DNA of 64,000 nt from Candidatus Obscuribacter sp. (GCA_016712465.1 JADJQZ010000001.1:6262001-6326000), one strand, 5' to 3'; shown: positions 1 to 8,382, counted from the stretch's first letter. Made by a program: numbers and translations. The notes: generated by a model not told the origin, from the sequence alone.

Positions 1-786
1 TAAGTTTCTAACTTCCTGTAAAGACCCTGGCCCGGCCAGCGCGTCCCACCGACAAACCCTTAAGCGTTCCCGAGAAGCCAAAGCCAGCTCCCCAAAAGCC
101 GTACCCAGCATAGCTTCGCCAGTTAGTTAAGATCGGTCCTTCCGCCTACCGAAGCAGCCCCCTGGCGCACCTCATTAAGCTGCGCTAATGATTACCAAGC
201 GAGGCTGGCACCATTGGTCCGCTCCGGCCGGGAAATGCAGGTTTTCAGGGGAAAGTCGCGTTGTGTCTATTCTGTGTTTATGATCAGGACGCCAAACATG
301 CCGCGCGAAGAGACGGTGAGTAGCATGTAATCTGCGTAGCCTGGCTGCTACTGCGGAATATACGCTGCCGGCAGAAAGAACGAAGATAGCCGTTCACACC
401 CAGAATCCCCCAAAATACAGAGCGGGCAGCCATTCCGCCCTGGATAGAGCGCCCAAACACCAGATTGATGCAGCTTTAAGTGCTTGGGGAACTGGAGATG
501 TAAGAGCGTAAGGTTAAAGCACCCTATCTTCACCTTTTATCCGGAACCTCAGCTCAATAACAAAAAGCCTTACGGCAGCCTTTACAGCAATTTTCTCCCG
601 AGCAGACATCTGCCCGGCCCGAATCGACTGTAAATGCCTTTCCTGCCGGACTGAGCTTGTGTGATGGTCAAAAAAAAGAAGAAAGGGCGGTATTTCCAAA
701 ATCTATTTTTCAAAACAAGCTAAGCCTGGCGACAATCCTGTCGATTAATAGCTGGCGCAGCTTTCAACCTTCATCGGGAGAAATTT
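1..786. other. Left-edge stretch without a supported gene
   Basis: No reading frame here has both a good ribosome site and a protein-like translation. The short minus-strand frames between 348 and 699 have no recognisable domain. A GGGAG ribosome site at about 775-779 belongs to the gene starting at 787. The stretch may include the 3' untranslated end of a gene left of the window or an unrecognised RNA; I could not match it to tmRNA, RNase P RNA, SRP RNA or a tRNA. Confidence 0.5.
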
Positions 787-1359
787 ATGAACACTGAAGC
801 AATTTGCACCCAACCGGAAAACCTAATGCAATTTCTTGGCCTGTACGGACCGGCTGGTCTCATCATGCTGCTGGGGTTGGCGGTCATCGCTGCCCTTTTT
901 CGACCCGCTCTGGAATGGCTGGAAGAGGCACTGTCCTACCTGCTCTGGCAACTGTGCGGTGCGCCAGTGCATGAAAACATGTCCTCCGCCATACTGGCCC
1001 GCTGCAAGACAAGAATTGCCAATCTACTGGGTGACAGAGCCATGATGTCGGACTCCGGTCTGAACAAGGCTGAACCCTACTTCGAGCAATACAGTCAGTT
1101 CGTGGACCAAATGACAGAACTGCTGAAATTTGGGACTTCCTTGCACTGGAGCGGAGCTTACAAACTCAGCTTTGACAATTCACGCAACATACTCAAATTG
1201 GTTGATGCCTTCGAACAGCTGGCAAACAGCAGAGCAAGCTCGTCTGCCCAAGAAGCGTGGCTGAAATTCAATCTGGATGCGCTCAAGACAATCACAGACC
1301 GTAGTGCGGCTCTCAACAAAGATCTGCTCTCCATCATGGCCGACGGTAGGTTGGTTTAA
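787..1359 (+). CDS. Single-pass membrane protein, unknown function
   Basis: A 190-residue protein with one clear hydrophobic segment at about residues 20-43, followed by a mostly helical, soluble C-terminal part. The ATG has a GGGAG ribosome site about 7 bases upstream. The next gene starts 24 bases after its stop and is also a membrane protein, so the two are probably co-transcribed and may work together. I do not recognise the family. The topology (short N-terminus, one membrane helix, long charged helical tail) would fit an anchored scaffold, but that is only a guess. Confidence 0.8.
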   Translation: MNTEAICTQPENLMQFLGLYGPAGLIMLLGLAVIAALFRPALEWLEEALSYLLWQLCGAPVHENMSSAILARCKTRIANLLGDRAMMSDSGLNKAEPYFEQYSQFVDQMTELLKFGTSLHWSGAYKLSFDNSRNILKLVDAFEQLANSRASSSAQEAWLKFNLDALKTITDRSAALNKDLLSIMADGRLV

Positions 1360-1383
1360 CTCTAACTGGCAGGGAGAATTCTC

Positions 1384-2163
1384 ATGCAAACAAACATCTC
1401 TAAAGCAACCCTGGCAGCAAACAGTCTTGAGAAAGCCGTCTCAAGCTGGCTGGCAGTCATCCTCGGCCTGGTAGTACCACTGGTAACTTTGCTCGTATGC
1501 ACCGGCATCAAGGGAACCATTACCACGGATACCATGCTGATCAGCGCCAATTTGCACATGGTTGTGCTGGCGCTTATCCCGCTGATTGCCATCCGCTCCG
1601 GTGTGGACTTCCAACTTCGTTTGAACGCCTGGCGCCATGAAGCCCTGATGGGCACTATCTTCTGGTTGAGCCTGACAGTGCAAGCCATAAGCTGGATGAC
1701 GGCAAGCCTCAACAATGCCGACAAGATGGAGCTCTTCGTCAGCAAATTCAGCTCGCAACAGTGTTCCATCGGCGTACCCTGCCCGGTGCAAGGCGGCGTC
1801 GTAAACATACCCTACGTGGCATCTTTGATGCGGGCCCAGGAAACTCTCCGGAACGAAATCGGCACACTGAACAAGATTCTCTCTTACAGAACTGTCGCAG
1901 CCGAGACGAGACCGAATAACCTGGAGCAGCTTGACGGCTTCATTGAGCCCATGAATCAGCTCGGAAAGCTGAAAGACAGCCTGCAAGCGCTGACTTCACC
2001 CGACTACGCCCTTTTCAAGGCAGTGGTGGAAGAAGGCGGAGCCGTCTGTTTCGAGCGATTGGAACAATGTCCAGCCCTGGATTTGAGCCAATACAAGCGA
2101 AAGCTAGCCGGACAGAATCCCCTTTCCAGCGCAGTGGTGCGGGCATTTGGCTTGACTGAATAG
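1384..2163 (+). CDS. Multi-pass membrane protein, unknown function
   Basis: A 259-residue protein with three hydrophobic segments at about residues 21-42, 58-72 and 87-105, then a long soluble region of about 150 residues containing four cysteines. The ATG is preceded by a GGGAG ribosome site. It lies 24 bases downstream of another membrane protein gene and is likely the second gene of a two-gene operon. The paired cysteines (two close together near residue 125, two more near residue 225) could form disulfides if the tail is periplasmic. No family recognised. Confidence 0.8.
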   Translation: MQTNISKATLAANSLEKAVSSWLAVILGLVVPLVTLLVCTGIKGTITTDTMLISANLHMVVLALIPLIAIRSGVDFQLRLNAWRHEALMGTIFWLSLTVQAISWMTASLNNADKMELFVSKFSSQQCSIGVPCPVQGGVVNIPYVASLMRAQETLRNEIGTLNKILSYRTVAAETRPNNLEQLDGFIEPMNQLGKLKDSLQALTSPDYALFKAVVEEGGAVCFERLEQCPALDLSQYKRKLAGQNPLSSAVVRAFGLTE

Positions 2164-2359
2164 TCCTTTCAATCTTCCTTCAAACTCGAAGCGAAAGTGA
2201 CCAGGGATGGTCTCTTCGCCCGCGAGTACAACAGGGGAAAGGTCTACTTCAAGGTCTAAGGCTTTCTATTTTTCGGGTATTTGCTAAGCGATATAGTATC
2301 CCTCAATTCAAAGAAAATGGCCTGGAAAATCTGAGAGGTAGGGCAGAATGGAGAAAGAA

Positions 2360-2388
2360 GAACCGACCGGCATGAAGCCAATCGGTTC
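2360..2388 (-). terminator. Candidate intrinsic terminator
   Basis: Seven-base arms GAACCGA and TCGGTTC enclose an inner GGC/GCC stem. Read on the minus strand, the hairpin is followed by a pyrimidine-rich CTTCTTTCTCC tract. It lies about 110 bases past the stop of the 87-residue membrane protein. Confidence 0.5.
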
Positions 2389-2430
2389 TCCCCATTTCTA
2401 GAACAGGTCCTATCTGACCGTGACACCGAC

Positions 2431-2460
2431 AGGGCGATAGAGCCGAAGCCATAGCGCCCT
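2431..2460. repeat. Inverted repeat (hairpin)
   Basis: Arms AGGGCGATA and TAGCGCCCT pair with one mismatch around a 12-base loop. There is no clear T tract. It sits just past the stop of the small minus-strand gene and may help stop transcription or protect the mRNA end. Confidence 0.4.
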
Positions 2461-2500
2461 GCGGTGTACCTCGGTCAAAGACCGTCTGCACCGCTTCGAA

Positions 2501-2764
2501 TCAGCGATTCGAGCGAATCATGCCGAAGACGAAATCGATGACGGTGAAGAGGATGAGCCAGTTGAAGAAGGGCACGGCCATACCCAGGAGCGAACCCAGG
2601 ATGAGACCGGCCACGGAAGCCGACAGGCCCCAGGCGAAGGCATCGGCGAGGACGCGCAGCCAGTTGGGCTGGATGGAAGCCGTGAAGGACTGAGCCTGAC
2701 GGCGACCAAAGTCGGCGGCAAAGTACATGCCGATGAAAACGATGACGAGGGTGAGAATACCCAT
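2501..2764 (-). CDS. Small membrane protein, unknown function
   Basis: An 87-residue protein with an N-terminal membrane segment (about residues 2-18), a polar stretch, and two further hydrophobic segments (about 45-64 and 68-82). The ATG is preceded at good spacing by GGAGA. The upstream region carries the nested inverted repeat at 2817-2879, so it is probably transcribed separately from the metallo-beta-lactamase-fold gene before it. The compact design resembles small inner-membrane proteins with a glycine-rich helix pair. The family was not identified. Confidence 0.75.
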   Translation of the reverse strand: MGILTLVIVFIGMYFAADFGRRQAQSFTASIQPNWLRVLADAFAWGLSASVAGLILGSLLGMAVPFFNWLILFTVIDFVFGMIRSNR

Positions 2765-2816
2765 TTGAATTTCTCCGTTTCTATGTTTGAAGCGAACTTC
2801 TACGTTCCGGAAGAAT

Positions 2817-2879
2817 GGCTTGCCGACCGAATCACAACTCTCCGGGAGGGAGAGGTGACCGAAAAACTGTCGGCAAGCC
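2817..2879. repeat. Nested inverted repeat between two minus-strand genes
   Basis: Perfect 11-base arms GGCTTGCCGAC (2817-2827) and GTCGGCAAGCC (2869-2879) enclose a second hairpin with CTCTCC and GGAGAG arms. No T tract follows on either strand. It lies between the stop of the beta-CASP gene and the start of the small membrane protein gene, so it could be a 3'-end structure, an operator or a small structured RNA. Confidence 0.6.
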
Positions 2880-2930
2880 GCTAGGAATTGGCAATGAATT
2901 GGCGATGAAAGCGGGTGAGGGAAGCGACGC

Positions 2931-4664
2931 TTACAGTTCGAAAACCTGCTTGGCGTGCGGAATCACCACGTTCTTCCAGTTGAGAGCGCTTTCGATGTGA
3001 CCCTTCAGGCCTTCCAGTGCGCCGTCATCGCCGTGGACGATGAAGGTCTGCTTGGGACGACGCTTGAACTTGCGCAGCCAGCCAAGCTGATCGCCGTAGT
3101 CGGCATGGGCCGAATAGTCCGGCAGGAACTCAACCGTGGCGCCGACGCGCACATCCTTACCCTTGATGCGCACAGTCTTGGCGCAATCCGGGCAGGCGGT
3201 GACGCTGTCGGGACGCTCGCCGCGAGTGCGAACGATGGACTGACCGAGGGTACCGGTGCCCTGGAAGCCCACGAACATCACGGTGTTCTGCTTGTGGGGC
3301 AGCCAGTATGCCAGGTGATCGACGATGCGTCCACCGGCAGCCATACCACTGGAACCGACGATGATGCACGGCTCTTCATGCACACGACGCAGGGCGGCAG
3401 AATCCGGATACTCGGTAACCAGATACTGCTTGGGCGTGGTGTAGGGGTCGCGCCCTTCCGCGAAGACCTGCTGGGTCTCGGCGTTGAGGATGCCCACATG
3501 CTTGCGGTGTACATCGGTGGCCTTGTTGGTCATGCGTCCGTCCACGTACACGGGAAGGGTCGGCATGCGGCCGGATTCCATGAGAATGCGCAGGTCGTTG
3601 AGGATGGTCTGCGCACGACCGACGGCAAAAGCCGGGATGACGATGACACCACAACCAAAGCGCGGATGGCGCGGCTTGGCACGCTCGTAAGCCTGCAGCA
3701 GCATGGTTTCCAGAGCGTCGAGGCGGTCGCGCTTCTGGTGCAGGCGGTCACCATAGGTGGCTTCCAGCATCAGATAGTCAGCCTGCTCCACGGGCTCCAG
3801 GTCACGCAAGAGAGGCATGTTGGGGCGACCGACATTGCCGGTGAAGCAGAAGGTGCGCTTCTGGCTGCCCTTGCCGATTTCCAGGTTGACCACGGCAGCG
3901 CCGAGGATGTGGCCGGCATCGGTGAAGGTGAAGGCGATGGTATCGGTGACGGCGAAGCGCTCGTGGTAGTTGACCGAATGGCAATACTTGAGGCTCTCGA
4001 CAGCCTGCTCCTGGGTGTAGAGCGGCTGGAAGCGCCACGATTCATTGGCGGTGGTTTCGGCGGCGGTAGCTTCGGCGGCGGTAGCCTGAACGGCGCCCTT
4101 ACCGGCTTTACCAACTGCCCCCACAGCCTGTTTGCCACCGACCTTCTTGCGACCAGCGCTCTGGTTCTTGCCGCGGGGCGATTTGCCGTTGCGGTCGCCC
4201 TTGGGAGGCGCATCGCCGGCGGCACCTTCGAGTTCGGCTCGAGCGGCAAGACGCTGACGATTGTGACGATTCAGCCGAGCCTTGGCTTGCTCTTCCTGCA
4301 GATAGCCGGAGTCCGGAAGGATCACCGTCATCAAGTCATAGGTGGCGGGAGTGACGTAGACCTTGCCCTTGAAGCCGTCCTTGATCAGCTTCGGCAGATA
4401 GCCGCAGTGATCAACGTGGGCATGGCTGAGAATGACAAAGTCGACATCGGCAGGATTCACACCGGTGGGCAATCGCTTCCGGTAGTCAGCCTGAGGGTTC
4501 TCGACGGTGAGACCGGCATCCACGAGGAAGCGGGTCACCTTGCCCTTCTCAAAGAGTTCATACAGAAAGAGTGAGCCCGTCACCGACTGCGCCGCTCCCA
4601 GGATATGGAACTTGAGGACGGAACGACCGGTGCGGTCTACTTCTTGTAGCTGACGTTTGTTCAT
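2931..4664 (-). CDS. Beta-CASP metallo-beta-lactamase-fold RNA hydrolase-like protein
   Basis: A 577-residue protein with the metallo-beta-lactamase core and beta-CASP domain of the RNA-processing Ysh1/CPSF-like family. The HxHxDH motif is H81-A-H83-V-D85-H86; further ligands or motifs are H252, E301 (motif A), H450 (motif B), H520 in SAHAD (motif C) and H544. The motif-4 position that is normally Asp in a GDxG context is Asn277 (FTGNVGR). A basic, Gly/Ala/Lys-rich insertion occupies about residues 140-205, and a CPDC pair (491-494) sits in another insertion before motif C. The start chosen is the ATG with GGAGA just upstream; an upstream in-frame start would add 27 poorly supported residues. 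Likely a cytoplasmic nuclease or a degenerate relative. Confidence 0.9.
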   Translation of the reverse strand: MNKRQLQEVDRTGRSVLKFHILGAAQSVTGSLFLYELFEKGKVTRFLVDAGLTVENPQADYRKRLPTGVNPADVDFVILSHAHVDHCGYLPKLIKDGFKGKVYVTPATYDLMTVILPDSGYLQEEQAKARLNRHNRQRLAARAELEGAAGDAPPKGDRNGKSPRGKNQSAGRKKVGGKQAVGAVGKAGKGAVQATAAEATAAETTANESWRFQPLYTQEQAVESLKYCHSVNYHERFAVTDTIAFTFTDAGHILGAAVVNLEIGKGSQKRTFCFTGNVGRPNMPLLRDLEPVEQADYLMLEATYGDRLHQKRDRLDALETMLLQAYERAKPRHPRFGCGVIVIPAFAVGRAQTILNDLRILMESGRMPTLPVYVDGRMTNKATDVHRKHVGILNAETQQVFAEGRDPYTTPKQYLVTEYPDSAALRRVHEEPCIIVGSSGMAAGGRIVDHLAYWLPHKQNTVMFVGFQGTGTLGQSIVRTRGERPDSVTACPDCAKTVRIKGKDVRVGATVEFLPDYSAHADYGDQLGWLRKFKRRPKQTFIVHGDDGALEGLKGHIESALNWKNVVIPHAKQVFEL

Positions 4665-5401
4665 GGTTATTTTTCTCCATTTTGACTTGGCTGCTAGGTG
4701 CCGGACTGTGGAACCTGCAAGCGCATCCCGCTCAGACAAAAGCAATTCCGGTTTTCGCAGCCAAGACGGAAGACCAAGGGGTCGGGTCTCATTCTGCCGG
4801 AACGACTATTAGAGGCGCGGGCACCTCTGACTGGAGTGGAATTAGGTTAAGTGGCTAGGGTTGGGGAAGCTGAAAAGAAAATCTCAGAAAATTTAAAAAG
4901 AAAGAACGCAGTCAACCTATCAACCTGAAGCTGGAAGAAGCAAACGAGACATTGGGCCTTTTCGGTTTCGAGAACTAAAGTTCTAGTCAGAAACCAGCCC
5001 CTTAAGAAATAGCCCGCTTATCGCGACCGCTTGGCAAGCCGCTTAAGGACGGCAAAAGCCTTGTCCAGAGAGACTTTTTCAGCCCACAGGCTTGTCAATA
5101 TAATTCAGTCGCGCTAGAGGTCTAGTTACGACAGCAGGTACTAATACTTGTGTTGAGAACCTCAAGAGCACTATTTCTAAAGGGTATTTTCTTTTTTCAC
5201 TCTGAGTTTCCAGTCAAGTCTAAATCACCGCCATCCCCAGCGACCAATTGCCCCATCTGAAGCGCTTCCGCGCTCTGGATTGAATCGGCAAGAAAATACA
5301 GGCGCCAGGCGGTGAGAGAAACATCAGGACTTCGACCGGTCACTTCCAACACACCTAAAAAACCAGGGCGAATATTTCACCTGGCTATCAAGGAGCCAAC
5401 A
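4665..5401. other. Divergent intergenic region
   Basis: About 740 bases separate the minus-strand beta-CASP gene from the plus-strand rhomboid gene. No protein-like frame is present. A TATAAT hexamer lies at 5099-5104, but no convincing -35 sits at the right distance. The end carries the AAGGAG ribosome site (about 5390-5395) of the rhomboid gene. The length leaves room for two promoters and long untranslated leaders. Confidence 0.5.
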
Positions 5402-6196
5402 ATGTTTCCTCTCAAGGACAACCTGCGTTGCTCGAGCCCTGCAACTGTCACAAAGTGGCTCATCCTGGCAAACGTGGTGGCCTTCATCATCGAAGTCACC
5501 ATGCTTCTCTCCGGCCACCAGGACCAGCTTTTCGGCACCTGGCTCATGGTTCCCGGCAAAGTCACCGCAGCCTTCGCTGCCGGCGACCCGAGTCTCATGT
5601 TCTGGGCCACCGCTTCCATCTTCTCGTCCATGTTCCTGCACGGGAGCTTTGGACACATCTTCGGCAACATGGTCTTCCTCTTTGTCTTCGGCAAGGGCAT
5701 GGAAAACCGCATCGGCAAGTGGAATTACCTGGCGTTCTACCTGATCGCCGGCGTGCTGGCTGCGCTCACCCACTGGGGTAGCGATCCGACCAGCATGGTT
5801 CCCACCCTCGGCGCCTCCGGTGCCATCGCCGGCGTTCTGGGCGGCTACCTGCTGTTCTGGGCCAATGCCACCATCTCCGGCTTCTACGTGCTGCCTGCGC
5901 CTGCTTACGTCCACACCAAGGCCTACTGGTTCTTGATCGGCTGGTTCGTGATGCAGTTCTCGGGCGTACTCAGCTCGGTCGGTCCGATTGACGGTGCCGG
6001 TGTCGGTGCCTTCTTCGATGCCGACAAGCTTGTGCACTTCGGCGACGGCGTTGCCTACTGGGCGCACATCGGCGGTTTCGTGGCCGGTTTCATCATGGCC
6101 GGACTGGCCAAGATCTTCATGCCCAAGACCGACGTCTGCATCATTCCGAAGCCGGAATGCGATGCGCCGGAAGACCACAACAAGGGTTCGAAGTAA
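5402..6196 (+). CDS. Rhomboid-family intramembrane serine protease
   Basis: A 264-residue polytopic membrane protein. It has the rhomboid signature H80/H85/N89 (FLHGSFGHIFGNM), the catalytic serine in GASG (S139) and the partner histidine H222 in AYWAHIGG, so the Ser-His dyad is complete. About six or seven hydrophobic segments are visible. The start is the ATG at 5402 because AAGGAG lies directly ahead at good spacing. Rhomboids cleave single-pass membrane proteins inside the bilayer; the substrate cannot be told from the sequence. The gene stands alone and is followed by a strong terminator. The polar stretch between the S139 and H222 helices is longer than in minimal rhomboids. Confidence 0.93.
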   Translation: MFPLKDNLRCSSPATVTKWLILANVVAFIIEVTMLLSGHQDQLFGTWLMVPGKVTAAFAAGDPSLMFWATASIFSSMFLHGSFGHIFGNMVFLFVFGKGMENRIGKWNYLAFYLIAGVLAALTHWGSDPTSMVPTLGASGAIAGVLGGYLLFWANATISGFYVLPAPAYVHTKAYWFLIGWFVMQFSGVLSSVGPIDGAGVGAFFDADKLVHFGDGVAYWAHIGGFVAGFIMAGLAKIFMPKTDVCIIPKPECDAPEDHNKGSK

Positions 6197-6241
6197 ACCA
6201 CCCTTACCACGTCGGCTGAAAAGTCGGCAAGTCTGCCTCAC

Positions 6242-6289
6242 ACCAGGCAGGTACTCAGCCAAACAGCTAGTGCCTGCCTGGTCTTTTTC
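6242..6289 (+). terminator. Intrinsic terminator after the rhomboid gene
   Basis: A long GC-rich stem pairs ACCAGGCAGGTACT with AGTGCCTGCCTGGT (13 of 14 positions, one wobble), followed by CTTTTTCC. It ends the rhomboid transcript 45 bases past the stop. Confidence 0.85.
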
Positions 6290-6331
6290 CCTCCTTTCGG
6301 CAAACTTTTTTACCTTTAAGCAGAGGTCTCT

Positions 6332-7183
6332 ATGTCCTGGCAAAGACTGAAGAACCTCCCAGGAGGTTCAAATCCCCAGCCACTCTCCGTGGTAATCGGC
6401 CACCGAGGACTGGCAGCACGCTTTCCCGAGAACACCCTCGTTTCCTTTGCAGCCGCCCTCCAGGCCGGCGCCTCTATGATTGAGCTAGACCTGAGAATGA
6501 GTGCTGACGGACAGGCCGTGGTCATCCACGATGCCACCGTGGATCGCACCACCAACGGTACCGGACTGATCAAGAGCATAAACCTCAAGGACCTGCAAAA
6601 GCTTGATGCCGGCTACCATTTCAGCACAGACGGCAAGACCAGCCCCTTTCGCTCTTGTGGTCTGACTGTTCCTACACTGCAACAAGTGTTCGAAGCCTTT
6701 CCCCAGGCTCACATCGCCGTTGAACTGAAAGACGACAGCGCCGCTTTGATAGCAGAAGTGTATCGACTGGTCAAGCAATTCGGGCGCTTCGATCGCACCC
6801 TGATTCAGGTTTTCTCCATCAAGAGCAAGCTCGGTAAAAGCCTGCGCAAACTTGATGAAAGGCTGATCACAGGGCATACAACCAGTGAAATGGTGCTTTT
6901 CGGTACCCTCTCCCGCATGAGGCTGAGCGCTCTCTGGCGCCGCAGAAGCCTGATTCTGGATGTTCCGGTCAAGCGCGGCAGACTGCCTGTAGTGACGGGT
7001 AGCTTTGTCAAAGCCGCACATCGTCGCGGTCTTATGGTACTGGCCTGGACTGTGAACGAGGCAAAGGAACTGGAAAGACTGTACAAACTGGGCGTGGACG
7101 GTGTTTACACCGACGATGTGGCAGCCGCAAAGACAATCATAGAGCAGCTTCGTCGGCGTTATAGCGATGGAGCGGCAAGATGA
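6332..7183 (+). CDS. Glycerophosphodiester phosphodiesterase
   Basis: A 283-residue GDPD-family TIM-barrel enzyme. The diagnostic elements are HRG (H24, R25) with PENT (E34), E51-L-D53 and the catalytic HD pair at H66-D67. It hydrolyses glycerophosphodiesters from phospholipid turnover to glycerol-3-phosphate and an alcohol. No signal peptide is seen, so it probably acts in the cytoplasm, like UgpQ-type enzymes. The C-terminal WTVNE and GVDGVYTDD segments are typical of the family. The ATG has an AGAGG-like ribosome site. A terminator separates it from the rhomboid gene, so it is transcribed alone. Confidence 0.93.
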   Translation: MSWQRLKNLPGGSNPQPLSVVIGHRGLAARFPENTLVSFAAALQAGASMIELDLRMSADGQAVVIHDATVDRTTNGTGLIKSINLKDLQKLDAGYHFSTDGKTSPFRSCGLTVPTLQQVFEAFPQAHIAVELKDDSAALIAEVYRLVKQFGRFDRTLIQVFSIKSKLGKSLRKLDERLITGHTTSEMVLFGTLSRMRLSALWRRRSLILDVPVKRGRLPVVTGSFVKAAHRRGLMVLAWTVNEAKELERLYKLGVDGVYTDDVAAAKTIIEQLRRRYSDGAAR

Positions 7184-7724
7184 ACAGTGTTGAAAGTGGA
7201 AAGTACACAAGCGAGAGACAGGAGAAATCCGCCGGCTTCCACTGGAGCTCGGATTTCTCCTGCGTCTCTTGTATGTGCGCCTCTTCTAAGTTTCCCCCTG
7301 TACACAAAAAATTTTCCACTGTTCTACTATTCCCTACAGTATCACTCTCCCTTCTAGCGCAGCACTGTCCAGGGGCACCAGCTAAAGAACTACTCAGCGA
7401 AATGGCAGCAGCAGTACAAATCAGACCAAAACCAGCGGTTTCCGGCCCCAATTGCTTCCCAGCCCGCCATTCCAAAAAATTTCTTAGTAGCTAATCAATT
7501 GCCGACAGCGAAAACATAGGACTGTGACCTAATTACCTACCAATTTCGAAGAGCCGTACTGAAAATCAGACATTCAAACGACACCAGCTACAAAGCCCCA
7601 GCCTGAAACTGGAAACACAGGTCGATTGCAATGATAGATCCGTGCTTGACCGGCGCTGCTTCCCCCAGCCGACCGCTCAAACATTAGCCTCGCGCCAATC
7701 CGAACCTCTCAAACCAACTTCCAA
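7184..7724. other. Intergenic region with one large hairpin
   Basis: About 540 bases with no convincing gene. A plus-strand frame overlaps the stop of the phosphodiesterase by four bases, but its translation is low-complexity and runs through the hairpin at 7214-7269, so it was not accepted. Confidence 0.5.
7214..7269. repeat. Long inverted repeat after the phosphodiesterase gene
   Basis: The left arm (7214-7231) and right arm (7250-7269) pair over about 18 bases with a two-base bulge, around an 18-base loop. It begins 30 bases after the stop codon. There is no T run, so it may be a factor-dependent terminator or an mRNA-stabilising structure. Confidence 0.55.
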
Positions 7725-8117
7725 ATGCCTTCCATTCCACCCCCTCCTTCCATTCCACCCCCTCCTTCCGTTCCACCCCCTCCTTCCGTTCCACCCCCTC
7801 CTTCCGTTCCACCCCCTCGCCCCAGGCACTATGCCACCGCCGAGACCATGAACATCTTCGATAGCGCCGACTTTCCCCTCCCTGTGGCAAACGCCCTTCA
7901 CTCCCTGGTGGAGAGCCACTTGCTTATCCTGCGCACCATCCTCAAGACCGCGCTGGCGGTGAAGAAGCCGGTGCGTTACGTGCTCGACGCGGACCACCGC
8001 TTCGAGCCCGTAGCCCGAGCCCTGGCTGAGCGCCTGCGCCAGGACGGCCATCAGGCCCGCGGCTTCTACTCGGCACTGCCGGACCAGACTTACTACGCCG
8101 TCGACATCGTCGGCTGA
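7725..8117 (+). CDS. Small protein with N-terminal SxPPPP repeats
   Basis: A 130-residue product. Residues 3-32 are five tandem hexapeptides of the form S(I/V)PPPP encoded by an 18-bp DNA repeat; residues 42-130 form a compact, mixed helix/strand domain with no recognised family. Neither the ATG at 7725 nor the internal ATG at 7848 has a convincing ribosome site, so the repeat may be translated or may be upstream DNA. The next small gene begins 13 bases downstream, indicating a two-gene unit. The proline tract could be a flexible linker or a ligand for proline-binding domains. Confidence 0.55.
   Translation: MPSIPPPPSIPPPPSVPPPPSVPPPPSVPPPRPRHYATAETMNIFDSADFPLPVANALHSLVESHLLILRTILKTALAVKKPVRYVLDADHRFEPVARALAERLRQDGHQARGFYSALPDQTYYAVDIVG
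7731..7820 (+). repeat. 18-bp tandem repeat, five units
   Basis: Five consecutive 18-base units of the type TCC(A/G)TTCCACCCCCTCCT. Units 1-2 carry A and units 3-5 carry G at the fourth base; the last unit differs at its end. The unit length keeps frame and encodes S(I/V)PPPP. Confidence 0.95.
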
Positions 8118-8130
8118 CTCAGGAACTCCC

Positions 8131-8382
8131 ATGAACATGAACACCTCTCTCTTTCCCCCTCCGGAAGAAATGCACCTGAAGTGGATCGCCTTTGACAATG
8201 AGGTCTTTCAAGGCCGGGTTGCCACCCGCCTGCCCGGAATGTGGTGGAGCTACGGCCTCGGTCGCATGCTGGGCGAAGGCGTGGAAGTCTTCGATCGCCG
8301 CGAAGACGCCATTGCCGCCGCACGTGACGCCACCCAGCGAGAGATTGCCCGACTGGAAGCCAAACTGGCACGCCTGACCTGA
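8131..8382 (+). CDS. Small conserved-looking protein, unknown function
   Basis: An 83-residue protein with two aromatic-rich strands in the middle (LPGMWWSYGLG), then an alanine- and arginine-rich helix that may form a short coiled coil (about residues 58-82). The ATG is preceded by AGGA. It follows the proline-repeat gene by 13 bases, so the two are probably co-translated. It has no signal peptide or membrane segment. Family not recognised. Confidence 0.65.
   Translation: MNMNTSLFPPPEEMHLKWIAFDNEVFQGRVATRLPGMWWSYGLGRMLGEGVEVFDRREDAIAAARDATQREIARLEAKLARLT

Larger units (their letters stand above)
2164..2500. other. Intergenic region between convergent genes
   Basis: No coding frame is supported. 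The stretch separates a plus-strand membrane-protein gene from a minus-strand small membrane protein gene. It contains two hairpins, listed separately (2360-2388 and 2431-2460), that probably end minus-strand transcription. Confidence 0.5.

Noticed and set aside
2955..4574. A 539-codon plus-strand frame opposite the beta-CASP gene
   Set aside because: It is the antisense shadow of a gene with clear catalytic motifs; its translation is His/Val/Gly-biased with no domain.
5061..5104. Promoter with TTGTCC and TATAAT
   Set aside because: The spacing between the two hexamers is about 32 bases, too long for a sigma-70 promoter; the -10 alone is not enough.
5324..6343. A long minus-strand frame opposite the rhomboid gene
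   Set aside because: Antisense shadow; strongly charged composition, crosses the terminator of the rhomboid gene, no ribosome site.
6361..6395. GGTTCAAATCC-like T-arm, suggesting a tRNA
   Set aside because: It lies inside the coding start of the phosphodiesterase gene and no acceptor, D or anticodon arm fits around it.
7180..7494. A 104-codon frame overlapping the phosphodiesterase stop by four bases
   Set aside because: It reads through the large hairpin at 7214-7269 and has a Ser/Cys-rich, non-domain-like translation.
7731..7820. Possible CRISPR array
   Set aside because: The units are head-to-tail without spacers and encode a proline repeat; no cas genes are present.
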